The notes below the pieces were generated by a model. That model was not told the origin of the DNA, searched no databases, and saw nothing but the letters and a program-made list of their open reading frames with translations. From a virus: a DNA stretch of 38,179 nt. Where the stretch lies: IMG/VR virus record IMGVR_UViG_3300027742_000019, positions 1 through 38,179 of that record; one strand, 5' to 3'. Shown one piece after another: positions 1 through 8,711 of the stretch. The position numbers and the translations under genes are program-made. Each line of letters begins with the position of its first letter. The first letter of the stretch is position 1.

Positions 1-2
1 AT

Positions 3-1265
3 GCGGATAATATGCACAATATCTTTCGTGATTTTGGTTATCCTGATCAACTAACATTTACTAATTTTTGGAATATGTATCGACGTTTTGGGGTGGCTAA
101 AACGGTTATTGAAACGCAGCCTAAATTATCATGGTTACATTCCCCATCAATTAAATCTGATGATGAACAATTCATTGCTGAATTAGATAAATTAGTGACT
201 GATTTAGATTTTTGGAATCGTTTAAAAGGCGTTGATATTCGTCAACGTGTCGGTAAATATGCAGGACTATTTTTGCGTGTTAAAGATGGCAAAACGCCTG
301 AAAAACCATTAACAATGCTTAACGGTGTTGATAGTATTATGGAATTAAAACCATTATACGAATCACAATTACTTGTTGAACAGACAATTACCGACCCGAA
401 TGACCCTGATTTTGGTCAACCTAAGAAATATACCTTTATTCCATCGGCTGATGGCAATCGCAACAAAAATGATAATCAGAGTATCGAAATTCACCCAAGT
501 CGTATCATTCCTATTGCGGAAGGCGCTGATGATGGTTCAATTTACGGTATCCCTGCATTAGAATCCGTTTATAACGATTTAATGGATTTACGTAAAATAT
601 CTGGCGCTGGTGGTGAAGGATTTTATCAAAATACGCGAAATGCTCCATTCTTTGAAGCGGCAGGTGATTTTCAAATGCCTACTGATACGCAAACGCTTGA
701 TAAATTGGAAGCTGCTGTTGATGATTGGTTATCGAAACATCGCAAACGCTTAATGTTGCAAGGTGTTAAACCGCATTATCCTAACATTCAATTATCAACG
801 CCTAAAGAGTTTGCACAAAACAGTATCAATAACATTGCCGCAGGTTCAGATACGCCTAGTGCTATTCTTGTTGGGCAACAAACAGGTCGTTTAGCGAGTG
901 AAAAGGATTCAGATTATTTCTTAACTATCATTCAAGCGCGTAAAATCAATTTCTGTACAAGTGTTATAAAAACTGTTATTGATAGATTAATTAAGTATAA
1001 GGTGTTACCTAGCGCAGAATATAAGATTGTTTGGGACGATTTATTAGCATCAAGTGATTCAGCGAAATTTACATTAAGTAAGATGATGGCTGAAATGAAT
1101 AAGTGGTCTTATGATGCAGGTGGTTCACCAATCTTCACTGAACAGCAAATTCAAGAAAAAGCAGGTTACGATGAACAGTTTAATGAACGCAACGATGTTG
1201 GTCAAAATGACCGAAGTGGCGATAAATTAACAAAACCTGATACTGGTACTAACATTGATGACTAA
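3..1265 (+). CDS. Phage portal protein (DUF1073-like), 5' truncated by the window edge
   Basis: Portal protein: the dodecameric ring at one capsid vertex through which DNA is packaged and ejected. The frame is open to the left edge (Ala-Asp-Asn before the first Met at base 12), so the N terminus lies outside the window. The start of the visible protein (HNIFRDFGYP, then a tryptophan-rich FWNMYRRFGVAK) matches the beginning of DUF1073-type portal proteins as I know them, so little is missing. It is followed by the capsid protease and major capsid genes, the usual head-gene order. The terminase should lie just upstream. The tail is hydrophilic and disordered-looking. Family assignment is from recall of conserved motifs and gene order, not from a search. 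Confidence 0.85.
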   Translation, partial: ADNMHNIFRDFGYPDQLTFTNFWNMYRRFGVAKTVIETQPKLSWLHSPSIKSDDEQFIAELDKLVTDLDFWNRLKGVDIRQRVGKYAGLFLRVKDGKTPEKPLTMLNGVDSIMELKPLYESQLLVEQTITDPNDPDFGQPKKYTFIPSADGNRNKNDNQSIEIHPSRIIPIAEGADDGSIYGIPALESVYNDLMDLRKISGAGGEGFYQNTRNAPFFEAAGDFQMPTDTQTLDKLEAAVDDWLSKHRKRLMLQGVKPHYPNIQLSTPKEFAQNSINNIAAGSDTPSAILVGQQTGRLASEKDSDYFLTIIQARKINFCTSVIKTVIDRLIKYKVLPSAEYKIVWDDLLASSDSAKFTLSKMMAEMNKWSYDAGGSPIFTEQQIQEKAGYDEQFNERNDVGQNDRSGDKLTKPDTGTNIDD

Positions 1266-1284
1266 ATAAAAAGTCATTGTAGTG

Positions 1285-1313
1285 TTGATTAAATTATGTT
1301 ATTTCTTTATTAT
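1285..1313 (+). promoter_or_regulatory. Candidate sigma70-type promoter before the capsid protease gene
   Basis: TTGATT, a 17-base spacer, then TATTAT, inside an 89-base AT-rich gap between the portal and protease genes. This gap is the longest in the left head module and could allow separate transcription of capsid genes. In such AT-rich sequence chance matches are common, so this is tentative. Confidence 0.3.
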
Positions 1314-1354
1314 AACCATAAGTTATATTAAAAACCATTATATAAGGTTAATGT

Positions 1355-2707
1355 GTGAATAAAAAATTAATCCTTTGTCGCTCAGTGGTGAACAAAGAGC
1401 GAATTAAAAGAGAAAATAGAAACGGTATTGAACATATCGTTATCACATCGTACACCTTACCACCTAATATTGTGATGAATGGTGGTCTTTATCCAGAAGA
1501 TGAAGTCGCCAATTCATTTCACACCTTAGATAGAACCCTTGCCCCCGTTGAGCACCCACAAATTGACGGGCAGTATTTACCTGCAAGTGACCCTATCGCT
1601 ATCAATGAATTTTATGCAGGTGCATGGAATGAAAACCCGACAAAACTTGAAGATGGTCGCATTGCCATAGATAAAGTAATTAATGTTTCAGAAGCATTAA
1701 AAACTGAGCGTGGCAAACGACTTCTTGATAGAATTGACGAGTTAGAAACGAATGATAAACCTCGTGCTATCCATACCTCTGTTGGTGTTTATATCGAAGT
1801 TGATGTTTTAGATGAACCTAAATTCAATGCAAGTGGCGATTCTTATTCTTGGGTTGCTAAAGGCATGGTATTTGACCATGACGCAATCTTACTTGATTCT
1901 ATTGGTGCAGCAACGCCAGAAAAAGGTGTCGGCATTGGTGTTAACAGTCAAAATGTTGACGTAGAGATAGTAACGTGTGATAGAATAAGCGAAAGCAGAA
2001 AGCTACCGAATAATTTAAGAACAAATGAAAGTGAATTATCGTTCCATGAAATAACGATGAAGTTATATGATGAATTAAATCTCATATATGAATATACTTA
2101 CATTGCAGAAGTTTACAACGACACTTTCATTTATGAAAACGAAAACAGCCTATACCAGTCAAATTATACGATTGATAATGGCGATATTAAAATTTCAGAT
2201 ACTCGCTTACCCGTGAAGCGTGTAGTGGAATACAAGCAAGATATTTCAACAATTAAAGAGGACAACGTGATGCGTGATGCTATCATTGCCGAACTAGCGA
2301 AGATGGGAATTACTGCTAACGCAGAATTATCCGATGCAGAGCTATTGGCGCTATACAATGAAAAACTAACTGCCAATAATGACGGCAGTGAAGATGCTCA
2401 AATGCTTGAAAAACTAACGCAAGTAGTTAATTCAGCTATTGAACCATTAAAAACCGAACTTACTCAAGTTAAGACTGAATTATCTACTAACAGCGATAAA
2501 GAGTTAACACAACTTGCAGAAGTTGTTGTAAACTCTGGCAAATACGCAGGTTTAGACCTTGAAGATGTCAAAAGTCTCGGTGCTGAAAAGGTACGCGGTA
2601 TGGCTGCAAATTGCCAAACAGCGTTTGGAATTAACTCTACATTTAATAACCAAGAAAAAGATGATTCTTTGAACTTGTCTGTTAATGTTGCTGATTTACC
2701 AGAATAA
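1355..2707 (+). CDS. Capsid maturation protease fused to scaffold-like C terminus (DUF2213-like)
   Basis: Residues 1-200 resemble the DUF2213-type phage prohead protease: an N-terminal ITSYTLPPNIVMNGG segment, then APVEHPQ, HTSVGVY and a FDHDAILLDS segment of the kind seen in phage serine proteases. Residues about 220-320 form a linker, and residues 340-440 are charged and helix-rich (TQVVNSAIEPLKTELTQVK), as expected of a scaffold. It would assemble and then cleave the prohead. The start is GTG at 1355 with TAAGGT upstream; the ATG at 1351 is in another frame and stops after two codons. It lies between portal and capsid genes. The catalytic triad was not assigned with certainty. Confidence 0.75.
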   Translation: MNKKLILCRSVVNKERIKRENRNGIEHIVITSYTLPPNIVMNGGLYPEDEVANSFHTLDRTLAPVEHPQIDGQYLPASDPIAINEFYAGAWNENPTKLEDGRIAIDKVINVSEALKTERGKRLLDRIDELETNDKPRAIHTSVGVYIEVDVLDEPKFNASGDSYSWVAKGMVFDHDAILLDSIGAATPEKGVGIGVNSQNVDVEIVTCDRISESRKLPNNLRTNESELSFHEITMKLYDELNLIYEYTYIAEVYNDTFIYENENSLYQSNYTIDNGDIKISDTRLPVKRVVEYKQDISTIKEDNVMRDAIIAELAKMGITANAELSDAELLALYNEKLTANNDGSEDAQMLEKLTQVVNSAIEPLKTELTQVKTELSTNSDKELTQLAEVVVNSGKYAGLDLEDVKSLGAEKVRGMAANCQTAFGINSTFNNQEKDDSLNLSVNVADLPE

Positions 2708-2717
2708 GGGGTAAGAA

Positions 2718-3158
2718 ATGGCTACTGTAATTGGAAAACGCGTTATCTTAGCAGGTGGCGAATGTCCTTTATCAGTTGAAGCGAAAGCGCTTGAAGCTGA
2801 TATTATTGGGGGTATGTCTGTTGATATGACCGCTACTGGCTTACAAAAGAATGCTAATGCAGCAACGGTTAAAGGCGTTTTACCTTTAATTGCTGATAAA
2901 GATAGCATGAAGCAAAAAACTGTAGAAGATGCTTGGGCTATCAATGAAAACATGATTGCCTTGCAACCAGAATCAGGCACTTTTTTAAACGTGTTAGTTG
3001 CCACTGGTAACAACATTACTAAAGTTGGCACACCGTTAACAGTTAATGGCGCAGGTAAATTCAAAATTGCCGCCCCTGCCACTGATAACGTTTATTGCTA
3101 CGCTGATGAAATTGTGAACTTAGGCGCAGACGCGCTAGTTCGTGTTCGTTTTGCATAA
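2718..3158 (+). CDS. Capsid decoration/cement-like protein
   Basis: A 146-residue beta-rich protein placed directly between the scaffold/protease and the major capsid genes, where decoration or capsid-stabilising proteins are normally encoded. It has alternating small hydrophobic and glycine residues, few charges and no membrane segment. A GGGGTAAGAA ribosome site precedes the ATG, and 10 bases separate it from the upstream stop. Members of similar families trimerise on the capsid surface. The assignment rests mainly on position and size; an unrelated minor head protein is possible. Confidence 0.6.
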   Translation: MATVIGKRVILAGGECPLSVEAKALEADIIGGMSVDMTATGLQKNANAATVKGVLPLIADKDSMKQKTVEDAWAINENMIALQPESGTFLNVLVATGNNITKVGTPLTVNGAGKFKIAAPATDNVYCYADEIVNLGADALVRVRFA

Positions 3159-3173
3159 TTGAGGATTAATTAA

Positions 3174-4229
3174 ATGCTATTTACTAAACAATTTGTGCAA
3201 AACAGTCGAATTGCACAAGACCAATTAAAACATCGTGATACTTTGCGTATGATGAATAATAGTGCAGAACAAGCGTTTGCGCCTATTTACACACAGCATG
3301 GTTTAGCGGTTAACGAAGGTATTATCCCACGCGATGTATACCAAGAATTCGATAATGTTTCAATCGAACGTATGCGTCAAGATGACGGTGATGTATTCTT
3401 AAATGCGTTAATGCCATTAGCTCGTGCTGTTAACATCGGTAAACTTGTACTTGAAACTCGCCAAACCTCTGATGCAGGTTTAGCACAAACTTCAATGTCT
3501 GGTCGTACTGGCGTTAAAATGGATAACGTCGATTACAGCTATGATGGTTTCATCATTCCAATCCATGACATCGGCTTTGGTCGTGAATGGCGTGAAATGG
3601 CGGCTCAAACATCAGAAGGCTTTGACGCATTAGTTGATGATGCGCGTGAAACTACTGCTACATTACGTAGACACTTAGTTGATACATTCCTTGACGGTCA
3701 TAAAGATGCTAACGGTCAAATTTTAACCGTAGCGGGTCGTTCATGGTCTGGCATTCGTAACGATAGTCGCGTTTTGGCTGTTGACTTAGGTATTGCTGGT
3801 GTTAACTTCGACTTTACCGACCAAACTAAAACGTATGCTGAAATTGAATCAGCGTTTAAAGCAGTTCGTGATTTAATGTATATCGGTCAAAAATGTAATA
3901 AAGAATTAACTTATTATGTTTCACTTGAAATTGCATCAAACATGGAACGTAATAGCTCAGAATCTTACAATTCTGAAAAAATTCTTAGCCGTTTAGCAGG
4001 TTTATTAGGTGTTGCAGGTATTGAAGCATCAAGCAAACTTTCTGGTAATGAATTTTTCGCTATGCCTAACGATGGCTCTGTTCGTCCGTTAGTTGGTATG
4101 GGCGTTTCAACAATCGCTTTACCTCGTCCAATGTATAACAGTCGCCATGAATTTGCAACTTCTACTGCAATGGGTTGGAGAGTAGATAATGATTACTTTG
4201 GTCGCACTTGTGTATTATACGCATCATAA
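3174..4229 (+). CDS. Major capsid protein
   Basis: A 351-residue protein in the canonical capsid slot. It contains segments I associate with one HK97-fold major capsid family: IPRDVYQEFDNVSIERMRQD, a NIGKLV motif, SMSGRTGVK, IHDIGFGREWREM and a strong C-terminal ALPRP-WGWRVDND-type ending. It would form the icosahedral shell. GAGGA lies 8-12 bases before the ATG. The DNA is more codon-regular than its neighbours, with many CGT arginine codons, consistent with a highly expressed gene. A short gene and a strong palindromic terminator follow. Confidence 0.85.
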   Translation: MLFTKQFVQNSRIAQDQLKHRDTLRMMNNSAEQAFAPIYTQHGLAVNEGIIPRDVYQEFDNVSIERMRQDDGDVFLNALMPLARAVNIGKLVLETRQTSDAGLAQTSMSGRTGVKMDNVDYSYDGFIIPIHDIGFGREWREMAAQTSEGFDALVDDARETTATLRRHLVDTFLDGHKDANGQILTVAGRSWSGIRNDSRVLAVDLGIAGVNFDFTDQTKTYAEIESAFKAVRDLMYIGQKCNKELTYYVSLEIASNMERNSSESYNSEKILSRLAGLLGVAGIEASSKLSGNEFFAMPNDGSVRPLVGMGVSTIALPRPMYNSRHEFATSTAMGWRVDNDYFGRTCVLYAS

Positions 4230-4239
4230 GGATTAAATT

Positions 4240-4422
4240 ATGGCAGCATATATTATCAAACGCTCAAAAGTCGTTTTAGCAGTTAACGGTGAACTACAAC
4301 AATTTAACGAAGGCGATGAAATCAACCTAAGTGAAAATGTTGCAAAAGGTTTACTCGCTAAAGGTCGAATCGCAGCGAAAGCAGAAAAAGCGACAAAAAC
4401 TGTCGGTCAAAAATCTAAGTAA
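4240..4422 (+). CDS. Small hypothetical head-region protein
   Basis: A 60-residue protein with a pattern of short beta strands, then LSENVAKGLLAKGRIAAKAEKA and a lysine-rich tail. Similar small proteins (a strand-rich start followed by an L-x-x-x-x-A-x-x-L-x-x-x-G helix) are common next to phage capsid genes, and the 71-residue protein at 11752 has the same layout. The function is unknown; a minor head or connector role is a guess. It is followed by a perfect inverted repeat that probably ends the capsid transcript. Confidence 0.7.
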   Translation: MAAYIIKRSKVVLAVNGELQQFNEGDEINLSENVAKGLLAKGRIAAKAEKATKTVGQKSK

Positions 4423-4440
4423 ATCTTAGGTTACTATGAG

Positions 4441-4468
4441 AAAGTGGGGAATTCCCCACTTTTCTTTT
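4441..4468 (+). terminator. Rho-independent terminator with perfect palindromic stem after the capsid genes
   Basis: Bases 4441-4462 are a perfect 22-base palindrome built on AAAGTGGGGA and its complement, with an EcoRI-type GAATTC centre, followed by TCTTTT. It lies between the 60-residue gene and the connector gene. The stem is GC-rich against an AT-rich background. It would lower, not abolish, transcription of the connector and tail genes, giving high capsid-to-tail protein ratios. Confidence 0.7.
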
Positions 4469-4479
4469 AAGGGTTATAA

Positions 4480-4866
4480 ATGAGCAGAGTAACGCCAGAC
4501 GAAGTAAGACAAATTAAAACAACTAAATCAGGTGATGAAGTCATTCAAGTATGGATTGATTTAGCGAATGCTATCATAGATAGTAATTTAGACTGCATGA
4601 CATCTGATGAAACGAAACTCACCAAAATTGAATTAAGCTTATCAGCACATTTTCTTGAACTTGTTGAACCAAGTCGCGCAAGTCGAATAAAAAAAGAAAA
4701 AGCTGATGGATTAAGCACAGAATACGGACGAGCAACCGTATCAAATAGCATCAATGAAACAACGTATGGTTACGCAGCAAACTTATTATCAGGCGGTTGT
4801 TTAGCTAATCTTGATAAAGCGTTAATCTCTGTTAAATCAGTAGGAACGAAAGATTATGTTATCTGA
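4480..4866 (+). CDS. Head-tail adaptor (DUF4054-like)
   Basis: A 128-residue helical protein starting RVTPDEVRQI, with an ANAIIDSNLDC segment, a SLSAHFLELV helix, YGRATVS and a C-terminal SVKSVG. These match the layout of phage head-tail connector proteins that ring the portal (DUF4054-like, from recall). It occupies the first slot after the capsid genes and overlaps the next gene by 11 bases, indicating translational coupling. The start follows the terminator closely, with AAGGG as ribosome site. Confidence 0.7.
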   Translation: MSRVTPDEVRQIKTTKSGDEVIQVWIDLANAIIDSNLDCMTSDETKLTKIELSLSAHFLELVEPSRASRIKKEKADGLSTEYGRATVSNSINETTYGYAANLLSGGCLANLDKALISVKSVGTKDYVI

Positions 4867-5206
4867 TGCTGCAACAAGTCAAATTGAACGCTATGGTAGC
4901 AAAGGTGTTGCAACTTTAATCAGAACAACAACTGTTTATGATGAAAATACCATGGTGAATACAGCCACTACCTTAGAAATTAGCTTATTAGCTTATGTCG
5001 GTAGCATTCCATTTGACCAACAATACGGTGAAAATAAATGGAGCAAAGGCGTCAAAATAATGGCGGCACTTGATGAAGATTTTGACGGTGTTGTCACAGA
5101 GAAAGACAGAATTACTATCGGCGTGACCTCTTATGATATTACATTAATAAACCCGAATTACATTAATAATGAATTAGCGTATGTGGAATTAATTTGCCAT
5201 GGCTAA
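4856..5206 (+). CDS. Head closure/stopper-like connector protein
   Basis: A 116-residue, mainly beta protein encoded between the adaptor and the HK97 gp10-like gene. This is the slot of the SPP1 gp16-type stopper that seals the head after packaging. The central part (KIMAALDEDFDGVVTEKDRI followed by a small beta segment) fits a small barrel that recognises the adaptor. It overlaps both neighbours (11 and 8 bases). No diagnostic motif was seen, so the function is by synteny. Confidence 0.55.
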   Translation: MLSDAATSQIERYGSKGVATLIRTTTVYDENTMVNTATTLEISLLAYVGSIPFDQQYGENKWSKGVKIMAALDEDFDGVVTEKDRITIGVTSYDITLINPNYINNELAYVELICHG

Positions 5207-5684
5207 AGTTACTTATGATTTTGAAGATGAATTAAGAATTGACGCTGTTGATATTGCAGAAGAAATGATTGGTAAATTTGAAAAAGCAGTCGTTGAATTT
5301 GCAAGTACAGTGATTAATAAATCGCCAATAGGTATCGAAGATAGCGAAGGTAATTATCAAGCGAATTGGCAAATAGCAAGCAAAGAAAATGATAACGTGT
5401 TAGATGGTCGTTTTAAAGCAGGTGTCGCTTATTCTAAATCGAAATTAGAAGGCAAATACAAATACGGAAAAGATATAACGATGTATTTATTTAACAACTC
5501 ACCTCAAGCGAATGTTATTGAATACGGTGGTTATAAGAAAAACCCAAAACAAGGCACATGGAATAAGTACAAAAAAGCGTATGAAATACGTTCATTAAGC
5601 GGTTTTTCTAAACAAGCACCACAAGGTCATGTTAGAATAAATTTACAGAAACTAAATGAAAAATTAAGGGTTTTAGCGCAATGA
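5199..5684 (+). CDS. Tail completion/neck protein (HK97 gp10-like)
   Basis: A 161-residue protein with the N-terminal helix, a SPIG...GNYQANWQIA segment, a Y-x-x-N-x-x-x-x-A/V-x-x-x-E-YG-type motif (LFNNSPQANVIEYGGY) and a C-terminal QAPQGHVRINL. This pattern is typical of HK97 gp10-like neck proteins that join tail to head. The start overlaps the previous gene by 8 bases and the end overlaps the tail terminator by 4 (ATGA). Confidence 0.75.
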   Translation: MAKVTYDFEDELRIDAVDIAEEMIGKFEKAVVEFASTVINKSPIGIEDSEGNYQANWQIASKENDNVLDGRFKAGVAYSKSKLEGKYKYGKDITMYLFNNSPQANVIEYGGYKKNPKQGTWNKYKKAYEIRSLSGFSKQAPQGHVRINLQKLNEKLRVLAQ

Positions 5685-6079
5685 GTTGGTATAATATAGA
5701 ATTAGCATTGCAAAAGCGTTTAAAATCAGTAGGTGTATCTGACCCGATATTTTTTGAAAACGTAAAAGAAGATTCGTCTATTGGCGACCATGTTACGTGT
5801 AAAAATTTCCCAACAGTCACTACGGCAATGGATAAAACATTAGCAGATAAGCGCACAGGATTTTACCAGGTATCATTGTTTAAATTGACAGATATAGGTA
5901 AAAAGAATATCCTTGATTTAACTGATTTAATTTTAAGTTTTTTTAAGTTTGGTGACGAATTGACAGAAGGTGGTGATGTTGTTTTTATTGAAAATTCAAC
6001 ACCAACTCCAGCAGAAGTGCAAGATAAATACTATGTCGTTCACTTAACAATAGATTACAACTCATACTCACAGAGGTAA
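5681..6079 (+). CDS. Tail terminator protein (DUF4128-like)
   Basis: A 132-residue protein between the neck gene and the tail tube genes, the position of the hexameric terminator that stops tube growth. It contains a helix from ALQKRLKSVG, an FPTVTTAMD strand, and a TDLILSFFKFGDEL segment, followed by a strand ending VVHLTIDY, the alternating alpha/beta order of this family. ATG overlaps the previous stop (ATGA). Assignment by size, order and partial motif recall. Confidence 0.65.
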   Translation: MSWYNIELALQKRLKSVGVSDPIFFENVKEDSSIGDHVTCKNFPTVTTAMDKTLADKRTGFYQVSLFKLTDIGKKNILDLTDLILSFFKFGDELTEGGDVVFIENSTPTPAEVQDKYYVVHLTIDYNSYSQR

Positions 6080-6085
6080 GAACAA

Positions 6086-6496
6086 ATGGCTACACCAGCA
6101 GGAATTAGCAACGGTACTAAAGTAATTTTATCAATCGACACAGGTGGCGGCACTTATGTTCCACTTGAAGGCGAAATGTCACATTCAATGGCATTCAGTA
6201 AAGCGATTATTGAAATCACCAACAAATCATCTGATGAATTTCGTGAATATTTAGCAGCAAACGGCACTAAATCACTTGACGTTTCATTAGAAAGTTTAAA
6301 ATCAATTGATGCTGTTTACGCAGTATTACGCGCAGCATGGTTCAGTGGCGTTGAAGTGCCAGTAAGACGTTCATTAAATGGTTTGGTTTTAGACGTTAAT
6401 TGTTTAGTTGAATCAATGTCTGATTCAGCAGGTTTAAACGAAGCGGTTAAAACATCATTAAGTCTTAAATCAACTGGCACATTTACTGAGGTTTAG
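6086..6496 (+). CDS. Tail tube protein, paralogue 1 of 3
   Basis: A 136-residue major tail protein of the TP901-1-like type: ISNGTK at the start, a IIEITNKSSDEFRE motif near residue 50, GTKSLDVS, and a C-terminal LNEAVKTSLSLKS. Such proteins stack as hexamers to form the tail tube. The following two genes are clear paralogues with the same motifs in the same order. A strong GAGG ribosome site lies upstream. Which of the three copies forms most of the tube cannot be told from the sequence. Confidence 0.8.
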   Translation: MATPAGISNGTKVILSIDTGGGTYVPLEGEMSHSMAFSKAIIEITNKSSDEFREYLAANGTKSLDVSLESLKSIDAVYAVLRAAWFSGVEVPVRRSLNGLVLDVNCLVESMSDSAGLNEAVKTSLSLKSTGTFTEV

Positions 6497-6498
6497 TA

Positions 6499-6909
6499 AT
6501 GGCTAACCCAACTGGCTTGATTAACGGCACAAAGTATTTACTTTTGCTTGGCAAAACGCCTATCGGGGCGGTCTTTACGTCAAGCCAAAGTTATACTAAA
6601 GCGTTGATAGAAATCACCAACAAATCATCGGAAGAATTTCGCGATATGATTGAGGGCGGCACTAAATCACTTGATGTAAGTTTTGAGTGCTTATTTCAAT
6701 CGCATGGTGCTTACCAATTAATACGTGATGCGTGGTCAACTGGCGAAATTCAACAATTTGATTTTGCTGTAAATGGTGTTGTGCAAAACTATCCGTTTTA
6801 TTGCGTTGTTGAAAATCTATCAGATACCGCAGGGCTAAATGAAGCCATGAAAACATCATTTAGTTTGAAATCTAGTGGCGCATTGCTCGATAATACGGTG
6901 GTGATTTAA
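6499..6909 (+). CDS. Tail tube protein, paralogue 2 of 3
   Basis: A 136-residue paralogue of the gene just upstream, two bases after its stop. It keeps NGTK, ALIEITNKSSEEFRD, GTKSLDVS and LNEAMKTSFSLKSSG but differs widely in between (residues 20-45 and 70-105), the loops that would face the tube lumen or outside. It could make a mixed tube or a tail-end subassembly. Its stop overlaps the next ATG at a single base. Confidence 0.8.
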   Translation: MANPTGLINGTKYLLLLGKTPIGAVFTSSQSYTKALIEITNKSSEEFRDMIEGGTKSLDVSFECLFQSHGAYQLIRDAWSTGEIQQFDFAVNGVVQNYPFYCVVENLSDTAGLNEAMKTSFSLKSSGALLDNTVVI

Positions 6910-7400
6910 TGGCAACTCCAACAGGTGTTATTAATGGCACGAATTGTTTACTCGTTAAGCAAATGAACAATGGTTCACAAAAAATCATTGGCGCATTAAT
7001 TAGCAACTCGAATTCATTCAGTCGTGCATTAATCGAATCAACCTCAAAATCATCTGATGAATTTCGTGAGTACATGATTGGCGAAGGCACTAAATCTGCC
7101 GACCATTCATGTGAGTGTTATTTTAGTGATGATGCTGCATTCTTAGAAATGCGTCAAGCGTGGACTAGCGGTGAAATTGGTAGATACTTATTCGTTTATG
7201 ATGGTGCGGCTACTGATTGGTTTGATTTTATCGTTGAAACAGATTCAGAAACAGCCAATTTGAATGAAGCGGTAAAAGCCTCATTTAGTCTGAAATCATC
7301 TAATCAATTTGAATTACAAAAACTGTTTGAAACATTAACAACTAACGATGATATAAATCTATCAGCGAATGACGCTGAAATATTAGCCGTTAAAGTGTAG
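6909..7400 (+). CDS. Tail tube protein, paralogue 3 of 3, with C-terminal extension
   Basis: A 163-residue third paralogue with INGT, ALIESTSKSSDEFREYM, GTKSADHS and LNEAVKASFSLKS. It is more diverged (ADHS in place of LDVS) and carries a C-terminal extension of about 25 residues that the other two lack. Longer tube proteins in other phages add an external domain; this extension is too short for an Ig-like domain. It is followed by the S74-type fibre gene. Confidence 0.8.
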   Translation: MATPTGVINGTNCLLVKQMNNGSQKIIGALISNSNSFSRALIESTSKSSDEFREYMIGEGTKSADHSCECYFSDDAAFLEMRQAWTSGEIGRYLFVYDGAATDWFDFIVETDSETANLNEAVKASFSLKSSNQFELQKLFETLTTNDDINLSANDAEILAVKV

Positions 7401-7409
7401 GAGAAAAGA

Positions 7410-8711
7410 ATGACTTTTAAAATGACATCTATTGCGAATGGTGCGGCAGTAGAGCAAATATTAAATGACGCTGATGCGAGTGGCGCAGGGAAAACAGGTT
7501 TAACAGCCGTTGCTGATTTAGATTCAATTAATAGTAATGGTTTTTTTAGAGCAATAAATACAACATTAAATACGCCAGTAGCAGGGCAATATTTTTCTGT
7601 ATTATCTAATAGAGTAGCATCAGACGAAGGAACACAAGTAGCAGGGCATATACAATTTAATCAAATTTATTTCAGAAGGCAACAAGGTGGTATTTGGCAA
7701 CCATGGCAAGAAGTCCTTGCAAGCGACACACTAACAAGTGCTCAAGCTAACACGATTTTGACTGACGCTGATGCGAGTAATGTTGGTAAATCAACACCAA
7801 CAGTTTCGGCTGACGCTGACGCTGAAACTACTTTTACATTGAAAATTGTTGGTTCATCATGGATTGGCTCACCTTACTCTGGCGTTGATGGAAGTAATCA
7901 AGGTAAATTACTAAACTTACCAACAAACGCATCTAATTTATACGAAACGCAACTTTTCTTTGGTATTAATGACGCTGACGACACACTAAAAACGCGCAGA
8001 AAGAATAATGGCGTTTGGGATTCGTCATGGCACAGTTATTATCATGATGGGAATGTTGGTAATACAACATTTAATGCACCAGCCCCAACAGCAGGGACTT
8101 ATCAAGTAAATATTTCTCGTTCAGGTCTAGGTTTAATTGAAATATCGAATTTAACAACTGTTCCAACAACAAATATGCTATTTTACAATCCCAACGGAGC
8201 AGTCGGCTCAATCACAACATCTGGAACAGCAACCTCATACAACACAGCATCCGATAACCGCCTTAAAACCGTATTAGGGAAACCGACTGATGCTGATATT
8301 GATGCTAAATTTGATGCAATTTACAACACATTTACTACATTCGATTGGGTAAATGGTAGCAACACTCAGCCTGTTTGGGGTTTCTTAGCGCATGATGTTA
8401 TTGATGCTGGCTTAGATTTTGGCTCAGAAGGTGAAGGTGATAGAGCATTAGCTATCGGTGATGTTTATGAACCTGCCGTTTATAAAGATGTGACTACAGA
8501 ACAACCTGTTTTTTATAAAACGGGTGCTAAAAAAGGTGAACCTAAACTTGATGCCGATGGCAATCAATTAACGGAAACGGTCACTACTCAAGAATTAGTT
8601 ACACCTGAGAAAGTCGTTACACCAGCAGGTGTTGACCAATCAAAAGTTGTGCCTTATCTTGTTGCTAAAATTGAACAATTAGAGCGCAGATTAATAGCAG
8701 GTGGTTTATAA
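7410..8711 (+). CDS. Tail fibre with C-terminal S74-type intramolecular chaperone
   Basis: A 433-residue fibre or spike. The N-terminal half has two copies of a NDADASGAGKTG/TDADASNVGKST segment and tryptophan-rich repeats (IWQPWQEV, WDSSWHSYYHDGN) seen in phage fibres. From about residue 275 it has the S74 autoprocessing module: SDNRLK at 281-286, where Ser281 and Lys286 would be the cleavage pair, then WGFLAHDV, a P-rich linker and a closing SKVVPYLVAKIEQLERR coiled coil. In the family, the trimeric chaperone folds the fibre and cuts itself off. Nearby structural genes support a virion role. Confidence 0.8.
   Translation: MTFKMTSIANGAAVEQILNDADASGAGKTGLTAVADLDSINSNGFFRAINTTLNTPVAGQYFSVLSNRVASDEGTQVAGHIQFNQIYFRRQQGGIWQPWQEVLASDTLTSAQANTILTDADASNVGKSTPTVSADADAETTFTLKIVGSSWIGSPYSGVDGSNQGKLLNLPTNASNLYETQLFFGINDADDTLKTRRKNNGVWDSSWHSYYHDGNVGNTTFNAPAPTAGTYQVNISRSGLGLIEISNLTTVPTTNMLFYNPNGAVGSITTSGTATSYNTASDNRLKTVLGKPTDADIDAKFDAIYNTFTTFDWVNGSNTQPVWGFLAHDVIDAGLDFGSEGEGDRALAIGDVYEPAVYKDVTTEQPVFYKTGAKKGEPKLDADGNQLTETVTTQELVTPEKVVTPAGVDQSKVVPYLVAKIEQLERRLIAGGL

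Noticed and set aside
2696-3082. 128-residue minus-strand reading frame under the decoration gene
   Set aside because: Fully opposite to a well supported structural gene, with no ribosome site and serine/proline-rich antisense composition.
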